The notes beneath the pieces were generated by a model. It was not told the origin of the DNA. It saw nothing but the letters and a program-made list of their open reading frames with translations, and ran no database searches. A DNA stretch of 64,000 nucleotides from Microbacterium luteum (GTDB lineage: Bacteria; Actinomycetota; Actinomycetes; Actinomycetales; Microbacteriaceae). The position numbers were made by a program, and so were the translations under genes. Positions 18,149 to 25,938 of the stretch are shown in pieces. Location: contig NZ_CP063814.1 in the NCBI RefSeq assembly GCF_015277875.1, positions 2,604,001-2,668,000 on the forward strand. The letters are read 5' to 3'. Position 1 is the first letter of the stretch. Each line of letters opens with the position of its first letter.

Positions 18149-19477
18149 GTGAGTCCTTCGACCACGATCGCGACACCTCGATCGCGCCTACGGGCGCTAT
18201 CGGTCGTCATCGGCCTGATGCTGGCGCTGCTGGGCGTCTTCGCCGCGTCCGCGCCGGCGAGCGCCGCGGAGGGCGACCCCTACCGCATCAGCGGGAACGT
18301 CCAGCTGGACGGCGAGCCCCTGCCCGGCATCATCCTCGTCATCGACGGCCCCGGCGGCGCGCAGGAGGTGGAGACGGACGAGAACGGCCAGTGGAGCGTT
18401 CAGGTCCCCGAGCGCGGTGACGAGAACGAATACACCGTCACCCTCGACGAGAACTCCCTCCCCGAGGGCATCGCGGTCGTCGACCCGGAGGACGACACCC
18501 CGAACGTGCTCGAGGTGGTCGTGGGCCCCGGCGGGTTCGCGGCGGTCAACTTCTTCATCGGAGAGGGCGAGCGCAACGTCACCTCCTTCTTCGACCAGCT
18601 GGTGCAGCGCGTCGTGCAGGGGATCAGCTTCGGCCTGATGCTCGCCCTTGCCGCCGTGGGCCTCACCCTCGTCTACGGCACGACCGGCATCTCGAACTTC
18701 GCCCACGGCGAGATGGTGACCTTCGGCGCCATCGTCGCCTTCGTGCTGGTCGGTCCTGCGAGCCTCGCCCTCCCGTGGTGGCTGGGCTATCCCCTCGCGG
18801 TGGTGCTGAGCGCGGCTCTGGGACTGGTGATGGATGCGGCGCTGTGGCGACCGCTCCGCAGACGCCGGGTCGGGGTGGTGCAGCTGATGATCGTCAGCAT
18901 CGGCCTCTCCCTCGCCCTGCGCTATACCTTCCAGTTCTTCATCGGCGGCGGCACCGCACAGCTCCCGGGCGCCTCGGCCCCCAAGATCCCGCTGTTCGGC
19001 GCGGTGCAGATGAGCGTGATCGACATGGCGTCGATCGTCATCTCCATCGTCGTGATCGTCATCTTCGCCTTCTGGCTCACCCGCTCGCGGATCGGAAAGG
19101 CGACCCGGGCGATCTCCGACAACCCGTCTCTGGCGGCCGCATCCGGCATCGACGTCGACTACGTCGTGCGCGTGGTGTGGGTGCTCGCCGGAGCGCTCGC
19201 GGGCCTCGCCGGCATCCTCTACGCGTACTACCGCCCCGGAATCCGCTGGGACATGGGTGCGCAGCTGCTGCTGCTGATGTTCGCGGCGGTCGTCCTCGGC
19301 GGCCTCGGCACGGCATACGGCGCCCTCATCGGCGCGCTGATCGTCGGCATCGTCGTGGAGGCGTCGAGCCTGTGGATCCCGGCGGACCTCAAGTTCGCCA
19401 GCGGACTGTTCATCCTGATCGTGATCCTGTTGTTCCGACCACAGGGCATCCTCGGTCGACGCGAGAGAATAGGTTAG
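18149..19477 (+). CDS. livH: Branched-chain amino-acid ABC permease LivH with N-terminal extracytoplasmic domain
   Basis: The 442-residue protein is about 150 residues longer than ordinary LivH. A signal-like segment (residues 15-40, LVVIGLMLALLGVFAASAPASA-type) is followed by a beta-rich CarboxypepD_reg/Cna-B-like domain (about 43-138: YRISGNVQLDGEPLPGIILV, ENGQWSVQVPE), and then by a complete LivH permease (from about 150: SFGLMLALAAVGLTLVYGTTGISNFAHGEM). The permease would form half of the channel for leucine-type amino acids or similar ligands. The GTG at 18149 follows GGGAGG. It is followed by livM, livG and livF in the same direction. Confidence 0.92.
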   Translation: MSPSTTIATPRSRLRALSVVIGLMLALLGVFAASAPASAAEGDPYRISGNVQLDGEPLPGIILVIDGPGGAQEVETDENGQWSVQVPERGDENEYTVTLDENSLPEGIAVVDPEDDTPNVLEVVVGPGGFAAVNFFIGEGERNVTSFFDQLVQRVVQGISFGLMLALAAVGLTLVYGTTGISNFAHGEMVTFGAIVAFVLVGPASLALPWWLGYPLAVVLSAALGLVMDAALWRPLRRRRVGVVQLMIVSIGLSLALRYTFQFFIGGGTAQLPGASAPKIPLFGAVQMSVIDMASIVISIVVIVIFAFWLTRSRIGKATRAISDNPSLAAASGIDVDYVVRVVWVLAGALAGLAGILYAYYRPGIRWDMGAQLLLLMFAAVVLGGLGTAYGALIGALIVGIVVEASSLWIPADLKFASGLFILIVILLFRPQGILGRRERIG

Positions 19478-19486
19478 GCGCAGACC

Positions 19487-20467
19487 ATGGACTGGCTTCA
19501 GATCCTCTCCAACTCGGCAAGCTCGATCCTGAGCCCCGCCACAATCGGCTACGCCCTCGCGGCGCTCGGTCTGGCGATGCACTTCGGCTACGGCGGCCTG
19601 ATCAACATGGGCATCGCCGGCTTCATGGCCATCGGTGCCTACGGCTACGCGATCTCCGTCCTCACCTTCGGGCTCCCGTGGTGGCTCGCGGCGATCCTGG
19701 GGCTGGTGGCCGCGGCGATCTTCGCGCTCATCCTCGGCATTCCAACGCTCCGACTGCGAGGCGACTACCTCGCGATCGTCACGATCGCCGCCGCGGAGGT
19801 CGTGCGACTGCTGTTCCTCACGACCGCCTTCGACGACGTCACCGGCTCGGCCGACGGCCTGAGCGGCTACCACGCGAGCTTCCGCGCATCCAACCCGATT
19901 CCCGATGGCACGTACGGCTTCGGCCCGTGGATGTACAACGAGACCCAGTGGTGGGTGCGCATCATGGGTCTGCTGACCCTCGCGTTCGCGGTGCTGGTGG
20001 TGTGGATGCTCACCCACAGTCCCTGGGGTCGCGCACTCAAGGGCATCCGCGAGGACGAGGACGCCGTGCGCTCGCTCGGGAAGAACGTCTTCGCCTACAA
20101 GATGCAGACCCTCGTGCTCGGTGGCGTGATCGCCGCCGCGGGAGGCATCGTCTACGCCCTGCCGGCGGCCATCAGCCCCGGCGTGTACGTGACGTCGCTG
20201 ACGTTCTTCGTATGGACCGCGCTCCTGCTCGGTGGCGCCGCCACCGTGTTCGGTCCGCTCCTCGGGTCGCTCATCTTCTGGGTGCTGCAGACCTTCCTCT
20301 CCAACGTCCTTCCCGCGATGGCCTCGGCCGGTCTGCTGTTCGGCATGTCGGCCATCCAGGCGGCGACGCTGCGATTCATCCTCGTGGGCGTGGCCCTGAT
20401 GCTGCTGGTGATCTTCATGCCGCAGGGCCTGCTCGGCAACAAGAAGGAGCTGACCTTTGTCAAGTGA
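19487..20467 (+). CDS. livM: Branched-chain amino-acid ABC permease LivM
   Basis: A 326-residue integral membrane protein forming the second half of the channel. Signature stretches include AALGLAMHFGYGGLINMGIAGFMAIGAY near the N-terminus, LRLRGDYLAIVTIAAAEVVRLL and the cytoplasmic coupling region SPWGRALKGIREDEDAVRSLGKNV. It starts 9 nt after livH and its stop overlaps the livG TTG start by 11 bp. Confidence 0.95.
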   Translation: MDWLQILSNSASSILSPATIGYALAALGLAMHFGYGGLINMGIAGFMAIGAYGYAISVLTFGLPWWLAAILGLVAAAIFALILGIPTLRLRGDYLAIVTIAAAEVVRLLFLTTAFDDVTGSADGLSGYHASFRASNPIPDGTYGFGPWMYNETQWWVRIMGLLTLAFAVLVVWMLTHSPWGRALKGIREDEDAVRSLGKNVFAYKMQTLVLGGVIAAAGGIVYALPAAISPGVYVTSLTFFVWTALLLGGAATVFGPLLGSLIFWVLQTFLSNVLPAMASAGLLFGMSAIQAATLRFILVGVALMLLVIFMPQGLLGNKKELTFVK

Positions 20468-21485
20468 TACGCCGGCAGGCGCCGAGCCGCCCACGATGAC
20501 CTCTCCCACGCCGCGCCCCAAGACGACGGGCCTGCACAAGGGCGACGCCGCACCGGGCTGCGCCAAGGTCGACCCGATCATCGTCGCCGACAACGTGCGC
20601 CGATCCTTCGGCGGCGTGCACGCCGTCGACGTCGACCACCTCGAGGTGCCGCGCGGGGCGATCACCGCCCTCATCGGCCCGAACGGTGCCGGAAAGACCA
20701 CGCTGTTCAACCTGCTCACCGGATTCGACAAGCCCGACGAGGGCACGTGGAGCTTCGACGGACGCGATCTCGCGGGCGTTCCCGCCTACAAGGTGGCCCG
20801 GATGGGTCTCGTGCGCACCTTCCAGCTGACGAAGGCCCTGGGCCTGCTCACGGTGCTCGACAACATGAAGCTCGGTGCGACCGGCCAGCGGGGCGAGAGC
20901 TTCTGGGGCGGTCTGTTCCCGCCGCTCTGGCGCAAGCAGGACAAAGACATCGAGACCCGCGCGATGGGCATCCTGCAGAAGTTCAAGCTCGACACCAAAT
21001 CGGCCGACTTCGCCGCGAGCCTCTCGGGAGGTCAGCGCAAGCTGCTCGAGATGGCGCGTTCGCTCATGACCGATCCGACGCTCGTCATGCTCGACGAGCC
21101 GATGGCCGGCGTCAACCCGGCGCTCACGCAGTCGCTGCTGGACCACATCCTCGACCTGAAGGACGAGGGGATGACGGTCCTCTTCGTCGAGCACGACATG
21201 CACATGGTGCGTCACATCGCCGACTGGGTCGTCGTGATGGCCGAGGGCAAGATCGTGGCCGAGGGCGATCCGCACTCCGTGATGCGGGACCCGGCCGTGA
21301 TCGACGCCTACCTCGGCGCCCACCAGGACGTCGACCTGGGTGAGGTCACCGGCCGCATCCCGGTGCAGGGCGAGGCGGCATCGGCGTCCGGCCTGTCCAA
21401 GGCCGACATCGAGGCCGAAGCGGAAGCCGAGCTCGAGGCCGAGGAAGCCCCGAAGCGGCACCACCATGAGGAGGACGAGCGATGA
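20457..21485 (+). CDS. livG: Branched-chain amino-acid ABC ATPase LivG
   Basis: One of the two ATPases of the Liv importer, 342 residues. Walker A is IGPNGAGKTTLFNLLTG, the signature is LSGGQRKLLEMARSLM, Walker B is LVMLDEPMAGVNP and the H-loop is FVEHDM. It is longer than the usual 250-260 residues, with a 40-residue N-terminal lead and a C-terminal Glu/Ala-rich tail ending in His and acidic residues. The TTG at 20457 has GGAG seven nucleotides before it; an ATG at 20496 is a less well placed alternative. The stop overlaps livF (ATGA). Confidence 0.94.
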   Translation: MSSDTPAGAEPPTMTSPTPRPKTTGLHKGDAAPGCAKVDPIIVADNVRRSFGGVHAVDVDHLEVPRGAITALIGPNGAGKTTLFNLLTGFDKPDEGTWSFDGRDLAGVPAYKVARMGLVRTFQLTKALGLLTVLDNMKLGATGQRGESFWGGLFPPLWRKQDKDIETRAMGILQKFKLDTKSADFAASLSGGQRKLLEMARSLMTDPTLVMLDEPMAGVNPALTQSLLDHILDLKDEGMTVLFVEHDMHMVRHIADWVVVMAEGKIVAEGDPHSVMRDPAVIDAYLGAHQDVDLGEVTGRIPVQGEAASASGLSKADIEAEAEAELEAEEAPKRHHHEEDER

Positions 21486-22222
21486 GCACCGCCACGACCA
21501 CCGGCACCACCGTCGTCTCCGTCGAAGACGTGCACGCCGGTTACCTGCCGGGCGTCAACATCCTCAACGGCTGCAACCTCGTCGCACACCAGGGCGAGCT
21601 GATCGGCATCATCGGACCCAACGGCGCTGGCAAGTCCACCCTTCTGAAGGCGATCTTCGGTCAGGTGAACGTGCGCAGCGGCACGGTCACTCTCGAGGGC
21701 GACGACATCACGGGTCTGAAGGCGAACAAGCTCGTCGCCCGGGGCGTGGGCTTCATCCCGCAGACGAACAACGTCTTCCCCTCCCTGACGATCGAGGAGA
21801 ACCTGCAGATGGGCCTGTACCAGCGCCCGTCGGTCTACGCCGAACGGCTCGAGTTCGTCACGGGGATCTTCGCCGAACTCGGCAAGCGGCTCAAGCAGCG
21901 CGCCGGGTCGCTCTCGGGCGGCGAGCGCCAGATGGTGGCGATGAGCCGCGCACTCATGATGGACCCCAAAGTGCTGCTGCTCGACGAGCCGTCCGCCGGT
22001 CTCTCGCCTGTGCGGCAGGACGAGGCGTTCATCCGCGTCTCCGAGATCAACAAGGCCGGGGTGACGTGCATCATGGTCGAGCAGAACGCGCGCCGCTGTC
22101 TGCAGATCTGCGATCGCGGCTACGTGCTCGACCAGGGCCGTGACGCCTACACCGGCTCCGGCCGCGAGCTGCTGAACGACCCCAAGGTGACGGAGCTCTA
22201 CCTGGGCACGCTCGGCGCCTGA
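21482..22222 (+). CDS. livF: Branched-chain amino-acid ABC ATPase LivF
   Basis: Second ATPase of the importer, 246 residues, the normal length. Walker A is IGPNGAGKSTLLKAI, the signature is LSGGERQMVAMSRALM, Walker B is VLLLDEPSAGLSP, the H-loop is MVEQNA. The QTNNVFPSLTIEENLQMG stretch is typical of LivF. The start overlaps the livG stop as ATGA, the last gene of the liv operon. Confidence 0.95.
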   Translation: MSTATTTGTTVVSVEDVHAGYLPGVNILNGCNLVAHQGELIGIIGPNGAGKSTLLKAIFGQVNVRSGTVTLEGDDITGLKANKLVARGVGFIPQTNNVFPSLTIEENLQMGLYQRPSVYAERLEFVTGIFAELGKRLKQRAGSLSGGERQMVAMSRALMMDPKVLLLDEPSAGLSPVRQDEAFIRVSEINKAGVTCIMVEQNARRCLQICDRGYVLDQGRDAYTGSGRELLNDPKVTELYLGTLGA

Positions 22223-22241
22223 CGCGCGCCCGCCGAAGGCG

Positions 22242-22247
22242 TATCGT
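22242..22247 (+). promoter_or_regulatory. -10 box, leaderless start of VOC gene
   Basis: TATCGT, 7 nt before the ATG at 22255. Confidence 0.5.
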
Positions 22248-22254
22248 CAGCGCC

Positions 22255-22665
22255 ATGAGCGATGACGCACGCGTGGACCTCGGCGAGTTCTCCCTGAGCC
22301 TGGCCGTGAGGGATCTGGCCGTGTCGACGGCTTTCTACGAGCGCCTCGGCTTCGAGGCGTTCGGCGGCGATGCCGCGTCGGGGTGGCGGATGCTGCGCAA
22401 CGGCACGACGGTGATCGGGCTGTTCCAAGGCATGTTCGACCGGAACATCCTCACCTTCACGCCCGGCTGGTCCGCCGAGGGACCGACCGAGGAGCCGTTC
22501 ACCGACGTGCGCGATCTGCAGCGGACCCTTCGCGAGCACGGCGTGGAGTTCGTCGAGTCCGCCGACGAGACCGGCGACGGCCCCGCGAGCTTCACCGTGG
22601 TCGACCCCGACGGCAACCCGATCCTCGTCGACCAGCACGTGCCCCGTCCGTCCACCGGCGCCTGA
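22255..22665 (+). CDS. VOC (glyoxalase/bleomycin-resistance) family protein
   Basis: A 136-residue protein with two beta-alpha-beta-beta-beta modules: FSLSLAVRDLAVSTAFYERLGFEAFGG opens the first, and the second ends in ASFTVVDPDGNPILVDQH, the usual metal-site strand. Such proteins include lyases, isomerases and antibiotic-binding proteins; substrate unknown. It follows livF by 32 bp but has its own promoter-like box, and converges with livK. Confidence 0.88.
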   Translation: MSDDARVDLGEFSLSLAVRDLAVSTAFYERLGFEAFGGDAASGWRMLRNGTTVIGLFQGMFDRNILTFTPGWSAEGPTEEPFTDVRDLQRTLREHGVEFVESADETGDGPASFTVVDPDGNPILVDQHVPRPSTGA

Positions 22666-22712
22666 GCTCGACACCCGACGCCCGCGACCCCGGCTCACGC
22701 CGGTATACGGCG

Positions 22713-22746
22713 GGAGGCCCCGCGAGCCGAAGCTCACGGGGCCTCC
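22713..22746. terminator. Bidirectional terminator between VOC gene and livK
   Basis: GGAGGCCCCGCGAGC and GCTCACGGGGCCTCC form a 15-bp stem (one mismatch) with a CGAA tetraloop between two convergent genes. Confidence 0.8.
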
Positions 22747-22761
22747 GTGGGTGCGAGACGA

Positions 22762-24039
22762 TCAGCCCTGCCAGGCGGCGTAGGTGTTGTCGTCGCCGTA
22801 CTCGTAGATGCCGATCGACGCCTCGGTCGGGTCGCCGACCTCGTCGAACGTGATCGGACCGGAGACGCCGTCGTAGTCAGCGGTGCCGCCGCCCACGATG
22901 ATGTCGGCGCACTCGGCGTAGGAGGTGCAGGTCTCCCCGTCACCGGTGCCACCCGAGACCTCCTGCAGCGACGCGGCGATGTCCGCCGGGTCGGTCGATC
23001 CCGAAGCGAGCGAGGCCAGCGCGAGCAGCACCGTGGCGTCGAAGGACTCCGCCGCGTAGCTGTACTCCTCGAGCGGGTCGGAACCCTCCTCCTCGAGGAA
23101 GGCGTCCAGCTCGCCGGTGAACTCGCCCAGCGTGTCGATCGACAGACCGGGCAGCGTGCCCTTGGCGCCGGTGAGCGAGCCCTCCGGGAACTCGTCGCCG
23201 AAGTTGGACAGGTTGCCGTCGACGAAGTACATGTTCTCGGCCGGGAACTGTCCGAACAGGCTCGGGAGGATCGTGGTGATCTCCTCGAACGTGATCAGCG
23301 CGATGGCGTCGGGGTCGGCCGCGAGGACCTCGTTGATCTGCGCGTCGAACGTCGTGTCGCCGGTGTTGTACGTCGGCTGCGCGACGACCTCGCCACCGGC
23401 CGCCTCGAACGCCTCCTGCACGTAGCCGGCGAGGCCGGTGCCGTAGGAGTCGTTCAGCACGATCATGCCGAGGGTCTGCGCGCCGTCCGCGGCGATGAGG
23501 TTCCCGAGGACCTCACCCTGCAGCACGTCGGACGGGGCCGTGCGGAAGTACAGGCCGCCGTCGTCGTACGTCGTGAACGCGTCGGACGTGTTCGCCGGCG
23601 AGAACTGGATGACGCCGGCGCCGGTGACCTGGTCGATGAACTGCAGCGACACACCCGACGAGGCGGCACCGATGATCGCGGAGACGTCCTCGCCCAGCAG
23701 GCGCGGGATCTCGGTCTCGTAGGCCTTGTTGTCGGTGTCACCCGAGTCGCCGTAGACGACGTCCATGCTGAGGCCGGTGGTGTCGGAGACCTCGTTGATC
23801 TGCGCCGCGGCGTAGGCCACACCCGCCTCTTCGGGCGGTCCCAGGAACGCGAGGTTTCCCGTCTGCGGAAGCGCCGTTCCGATCGTCAGGGTCATGTCTT
23901 CGACGGGACCGGCCGCATCGCCGCTGTCGCCGCTGTCGTCGCTGCCTCCCCCGGCACAACCCGCCAGGACGAGAGCGCTCACACCGACGACGGCCAGGCC
24001 GCCGAGAGTGGTCGCGCGCGAACGTGTGATGACGCTCAT
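22762..24039 (-). CDS. livK: Branched-chain amino-acid ABC substrate-binding lipoprotein
   Basis: Peripheral binding protein for the Liv importer, 425 residues. The signal ends in a lipobox, SALVLAGCAGGGS, and a Gly/Asp/Ser linker precedes the Peripla_BP_6 fold: LTIGTALPQTGNLAFLGPPEEAGV, a serine/alanine ligand site around IIGAASSGVSLQFIDQ, FSPANTSDAFTT, and GMIVLNDSYGTGLAGYVQEAF. ATG 24039 follows AAGGAG. It is transcribed toward the liv operon, in its own unit, so stoichiometry is set separately. Confidence 0.95.
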   Translation of the reverse strand: MSVITRSRATTLGGLAVVGVSALVLAGCAGGGSDDSGDSGDAAGPVEDMTLTIGTALPQTGNLAFLGPPEEAGVAYAAAQINEVSDTTGLSMDVVYGDSGDTDNKAYETEIPRLLGEDVSAIIGAASSGVSLQFIDQVTGAGVIQFSPANTSDAFTTYDDGGLYFRTAPSDVLQGEVLGNLIAADGAQTLGMIVLNDSYGTGLAGYVQEAFEAAGGEVVAQPTYNTGDTTFDAQINEVLAADPDAIALITFEEITTILPSLFGQFPAENMYFVDGNLSNFGDEFPEGSLTGAKGTLPGLSIDTLGEFTGELDAFLEEEGSDPLEEYSYAAESFDATVLLALASLASGSTDPADIAASLQEVSGGTGDGETCTSYAECADIIVGGGTADYDGVSGPITFDEVGDPTEASIGIYEYGDDNTYAAWQG

Positions 24040-24200
24040 GTTGCTCCTTGCTGTGTGTGATTTCACGGGAAGGCTCGGGCGCCCACCCAGTGATCACAAC
24101 CTAGTCGCGCCGACGTCTCTGCGATGTTGCCGTTCGTTAACGATCTGTAACGGGAGGCGCGAGGAGGTCACGATCCGGCAACGACGGCCCCGGAGCGGCC

Positions 24201-24309
24201 GCGTTTCGTCTCGCTGCGCTCGCTCAACGACCGGATCGGGAGGGAGGACCGGGAGGATCGGCCACCCACCCCGGTCGTTGAGCGAGGAGCGCAGCGACGA
24301 GACGAAACG
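24201..24309. repeat. GGTCGTTGAGCGAG / GAGACGAAAC dispersed palindrome
   Basis: GTTTCGTCTCGCTGCGCTCG...CAACGACCGG (24202-24234) is mirrored by CCGGTCGTTGAGCGAGGAGC...GAGACGAAACG (24271-24309). The same family recurs at 56852 and 57369. It directly precedes the IS110 non-coding region. Confidence 0.75.
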
Positions 24310-24319
24310 GTGAGGATGG

Positions 24320-24520
24320 GTGTGGGCTTTTGGTTGCTGGTGCTGGCTTGAGACGAAACCGACGCCGTGTGGTTGTCCTTCGCGCGATCTGTCGCGCTGG
24401 TTGCCGGGAGTTCATGCCCTTGCTCGGGTGGCCGAGCCGGGCGGGAGTGACTTGATAGGACCCTGCAAGAGGCTCATCACCGTTTTGTCCGCCCGGCCCG
24501 GTGAAGTCATCCAACTCACA
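24320..24520 (+). ncRNA. Candidate IS110 bridge RNA region
   Basis: The non-coding leader upstream of the transposase, where IS110 elements encode their bridge RNA. It contains hairpin GCGCGA-TCTG-TCGCGC (24382-24397) and a long stem CCGGGCGG / CCGCCCGG (24437-24444 with 24489-24496) closing a 44-nt loop. Guide loops were not matched to a target here. The assignment rests on position and family knowledge. Confidence 0.3.
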
Positions 24521-24543
24521 TCGTGATTGGAGACAAGACCAGC

Positions 24544-25617
24544 ATGACTGGCGCTACCAGCATCACCCCCGCCCTCGATCTCACGCAACTGGTCGTCGGT
24601 GTCGACACGCATCAACGCACCCATCACGCCGCGGTCGTGGACTCCGCCGGCAGGCTGCTTGCATCAGAGGCCTTCCCCGCGTCCGCGAGCGGATACGCGC
24701 AGCTGACCGGCTGGGCGAACCGGTTCGGGAACGTGTCGGTGTTCGGTGTCGAATCGACCGGTTCCTACGGGGCGGGGCTGACAAGGCATCTCCTCGCCGC
24801 CGGGTATCCGGTGAACGAGGTGAACCGGCCCGACAAGACCACCAGAGCACATCACGGCAAATCGGACCCGATCGACGCGGAAGCGGCCGCTCGGGCCGTC
24901 CTGTCGGGCCGAGCGACCGCTTCCCCGAAGATCACCACCGGGATCGTGGAGACCGTTCGGATGCTCAAAGTCAGTCGCGACGGGGCGGTCAAAGCCCGCA
25001 CCGCCGCATACTCGCAACTGCGAGACCTGATCACCACCGCCCCCGACGAGCTCCGCGACGCGCTCCTCCCACTGACCGCATCGGCCCGAGTGAGCAAGGC
25101 CATCACGCTACGCCCCGACACCACCCGTCTCCACGAAACCCCCCACGCTGCCCGCTACGCGCTCCGCACCATCGGCCGACGCATCCGCGACCTCGATACC
25201 GAGATCACCACCACCGACCGCACCCTGGACACCCTCATCGCCGACACCGTCCCCACCCTGGTCTCCCACACCCAGATCGGCACACAGACCGCCGCGACCC
25301 TCCTGGTCTGCGCCGGCGAGAACCTCGACCGGTTCGGAAACGAAGCAGCCTTCGCGAAACTCACCGGCACCGCACCACTGCCGGCATCCTCCGGCAAAAC
25401 CCGACGCATGCGCCTCAACCGCGGCGGCGACAGACAAGCCAACCGGGCCCTCCACCTCATCGCCGTCGGCCGACTACGCTCCGCCCCCCGCACCCGCGAC
25501 TACGCCACCCGCCGAGCAGCCGAAGGACTCACCACCCGAGACATCCTCCGATGCCTCAAACGCGCCATCGCCAGAGAAACCTACAACGCCCTCAAAACCG
25601 ACCTACTCACCACTTGA
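24544..25617 (+). CDS. IS110 family transposase (DEDD recombinase)
   Basis: A 357-residue recombinase. The RuvC-like DEDD domain shows VVGVDTHQRTHHAAVVD, GVESTGSYGAGLTRHL with the Glu, and KSDPIDAEAAARAVL with the paired acidic residues; the C-terminal Transposase_20 region contains the catalytic Ser in TGTAPLPASSGKTRRMRLNRGGDRQANRALH. Full length with no frameshift, so probably active. The ATG at 24544 is chosen; an in-frame GTG at 24523 is possible. Its Lys/Thr/Arg-rich, slightly lower-GC 3' part is unlike the neighbours, fitting recent arrival. Confidence 0.93.
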   Translation: MTGATSITPALDLTQLVVGVDTHQRTHHAAVVDSAGRLLASEAFPASASGYAQLTGWANRFGNVSVFGVESTGSYGAGLTRHLLAAGYPVNEVNRPDKTTRAHHGKSDPIDAEAAARAVLSGRATASPKITTGIVETVRMLKVSRDGAVKARTAAYSQLRDLITTAPDELRDALLPLTASARVSKAITLRPDTTRLHETPHAARYALRTIGRRIRDLDTEITTTDRTLDTLIADTVPTLVSHTQIGTQTAATLLVCAGENLDRFGNEAAFAKLTGTAPLPASSGKTRRMRLNRGGDRQANRALHLIAVGRLRSAPRTRDYATRRAAEGLTTRDILRCLKRAIARETYNALKTDLLTT

Positions 25618-25646
25618 CAGCTATAGGACCGTCGCAGACCCGCGGA

Positions 25647-25663
25647 ATACCCACAGGGGGTAT
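25647..25663 (+). promoter_or_regulatory. CsoR-type copper operator
   Basis: ATACCC-ACAGG-GGGTAT, a perfect inverted repeat of the kind bound by CsoR, 54 nt before copZ. The IS110 transposase stop is only 29 nt to its left, so the element inserted right beside the promoter. Confidence 0.7.
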
Positions 25664-25716
25664 CGTGTTCCATCAACAGCCGGCATCTCCGGCGAACGAC
25701 CGCGACAGGAGGCACC

Positions 25717-25938
25717 ATGAGCGCCGAGACCACCATCGACTACCTCGTGACGGGCATGACCTGCGGGCACTGCGAGCGCGCCGTCACCGACGAAGTCTCG
25801 CGCGTGCCGGGCGTGACCCGCGTCGACGTGAGCGCGGCGTCGGGGCGACTCACGATCGCCACCGACGGCGCCGTCCCGGCCGATGCCGATGTGATCGCCG
25901 CGGTCGACGAGGCCGGCTACTCCGCGGTCCGCGCCTGA
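25717..25938 (+). CDS. copZ: Copper chaperone CopZ-like
   Basis: A 73-residue heavy-metal-associated domain protein with the Cu(I)-binding motif GMTCGHCERAV at residues 13-23. It would carry cytosolic Cu(I) to the CopA pump. GGAGG precedes the ATG. Its stop overlaps the copA ATG (TGATG), and the operon is copZ-copA-csoR. Confidence 0.93.
   Translation: MSAETTIDYLVTGMTCGHCERAVTDEVSRVPGVTRVDVSAASGRLTIATDGAVPADADVIAAVDEAGYSAVRA

Larger units (their letters stand above)
24310..25635 (+). mobile_element. IS110-family insertion sequence (ends approximate)
   Basis: Transposase with about 200 bp of non-coding DNA on its 5' side and under 30 bp on its 3' side. ATAGGACC occurs at 24455-24462 and 25623-25630, each preceded by CTTGA-like sequence, and may mark ends or target cores. 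IS110 elements lack terminal inverted repeats, so the limits are inferred from the dispersed repeat on the left and the copper operator on the right. Confidence 0.55.

Noticed and set aside
24501..25937. A single long frame joining the IS110 region to CopA
   Set aside because: The part before 25938 is out of frame with the transposase and CopZ, both clear genes; CopA begins at the TGATG overlap.
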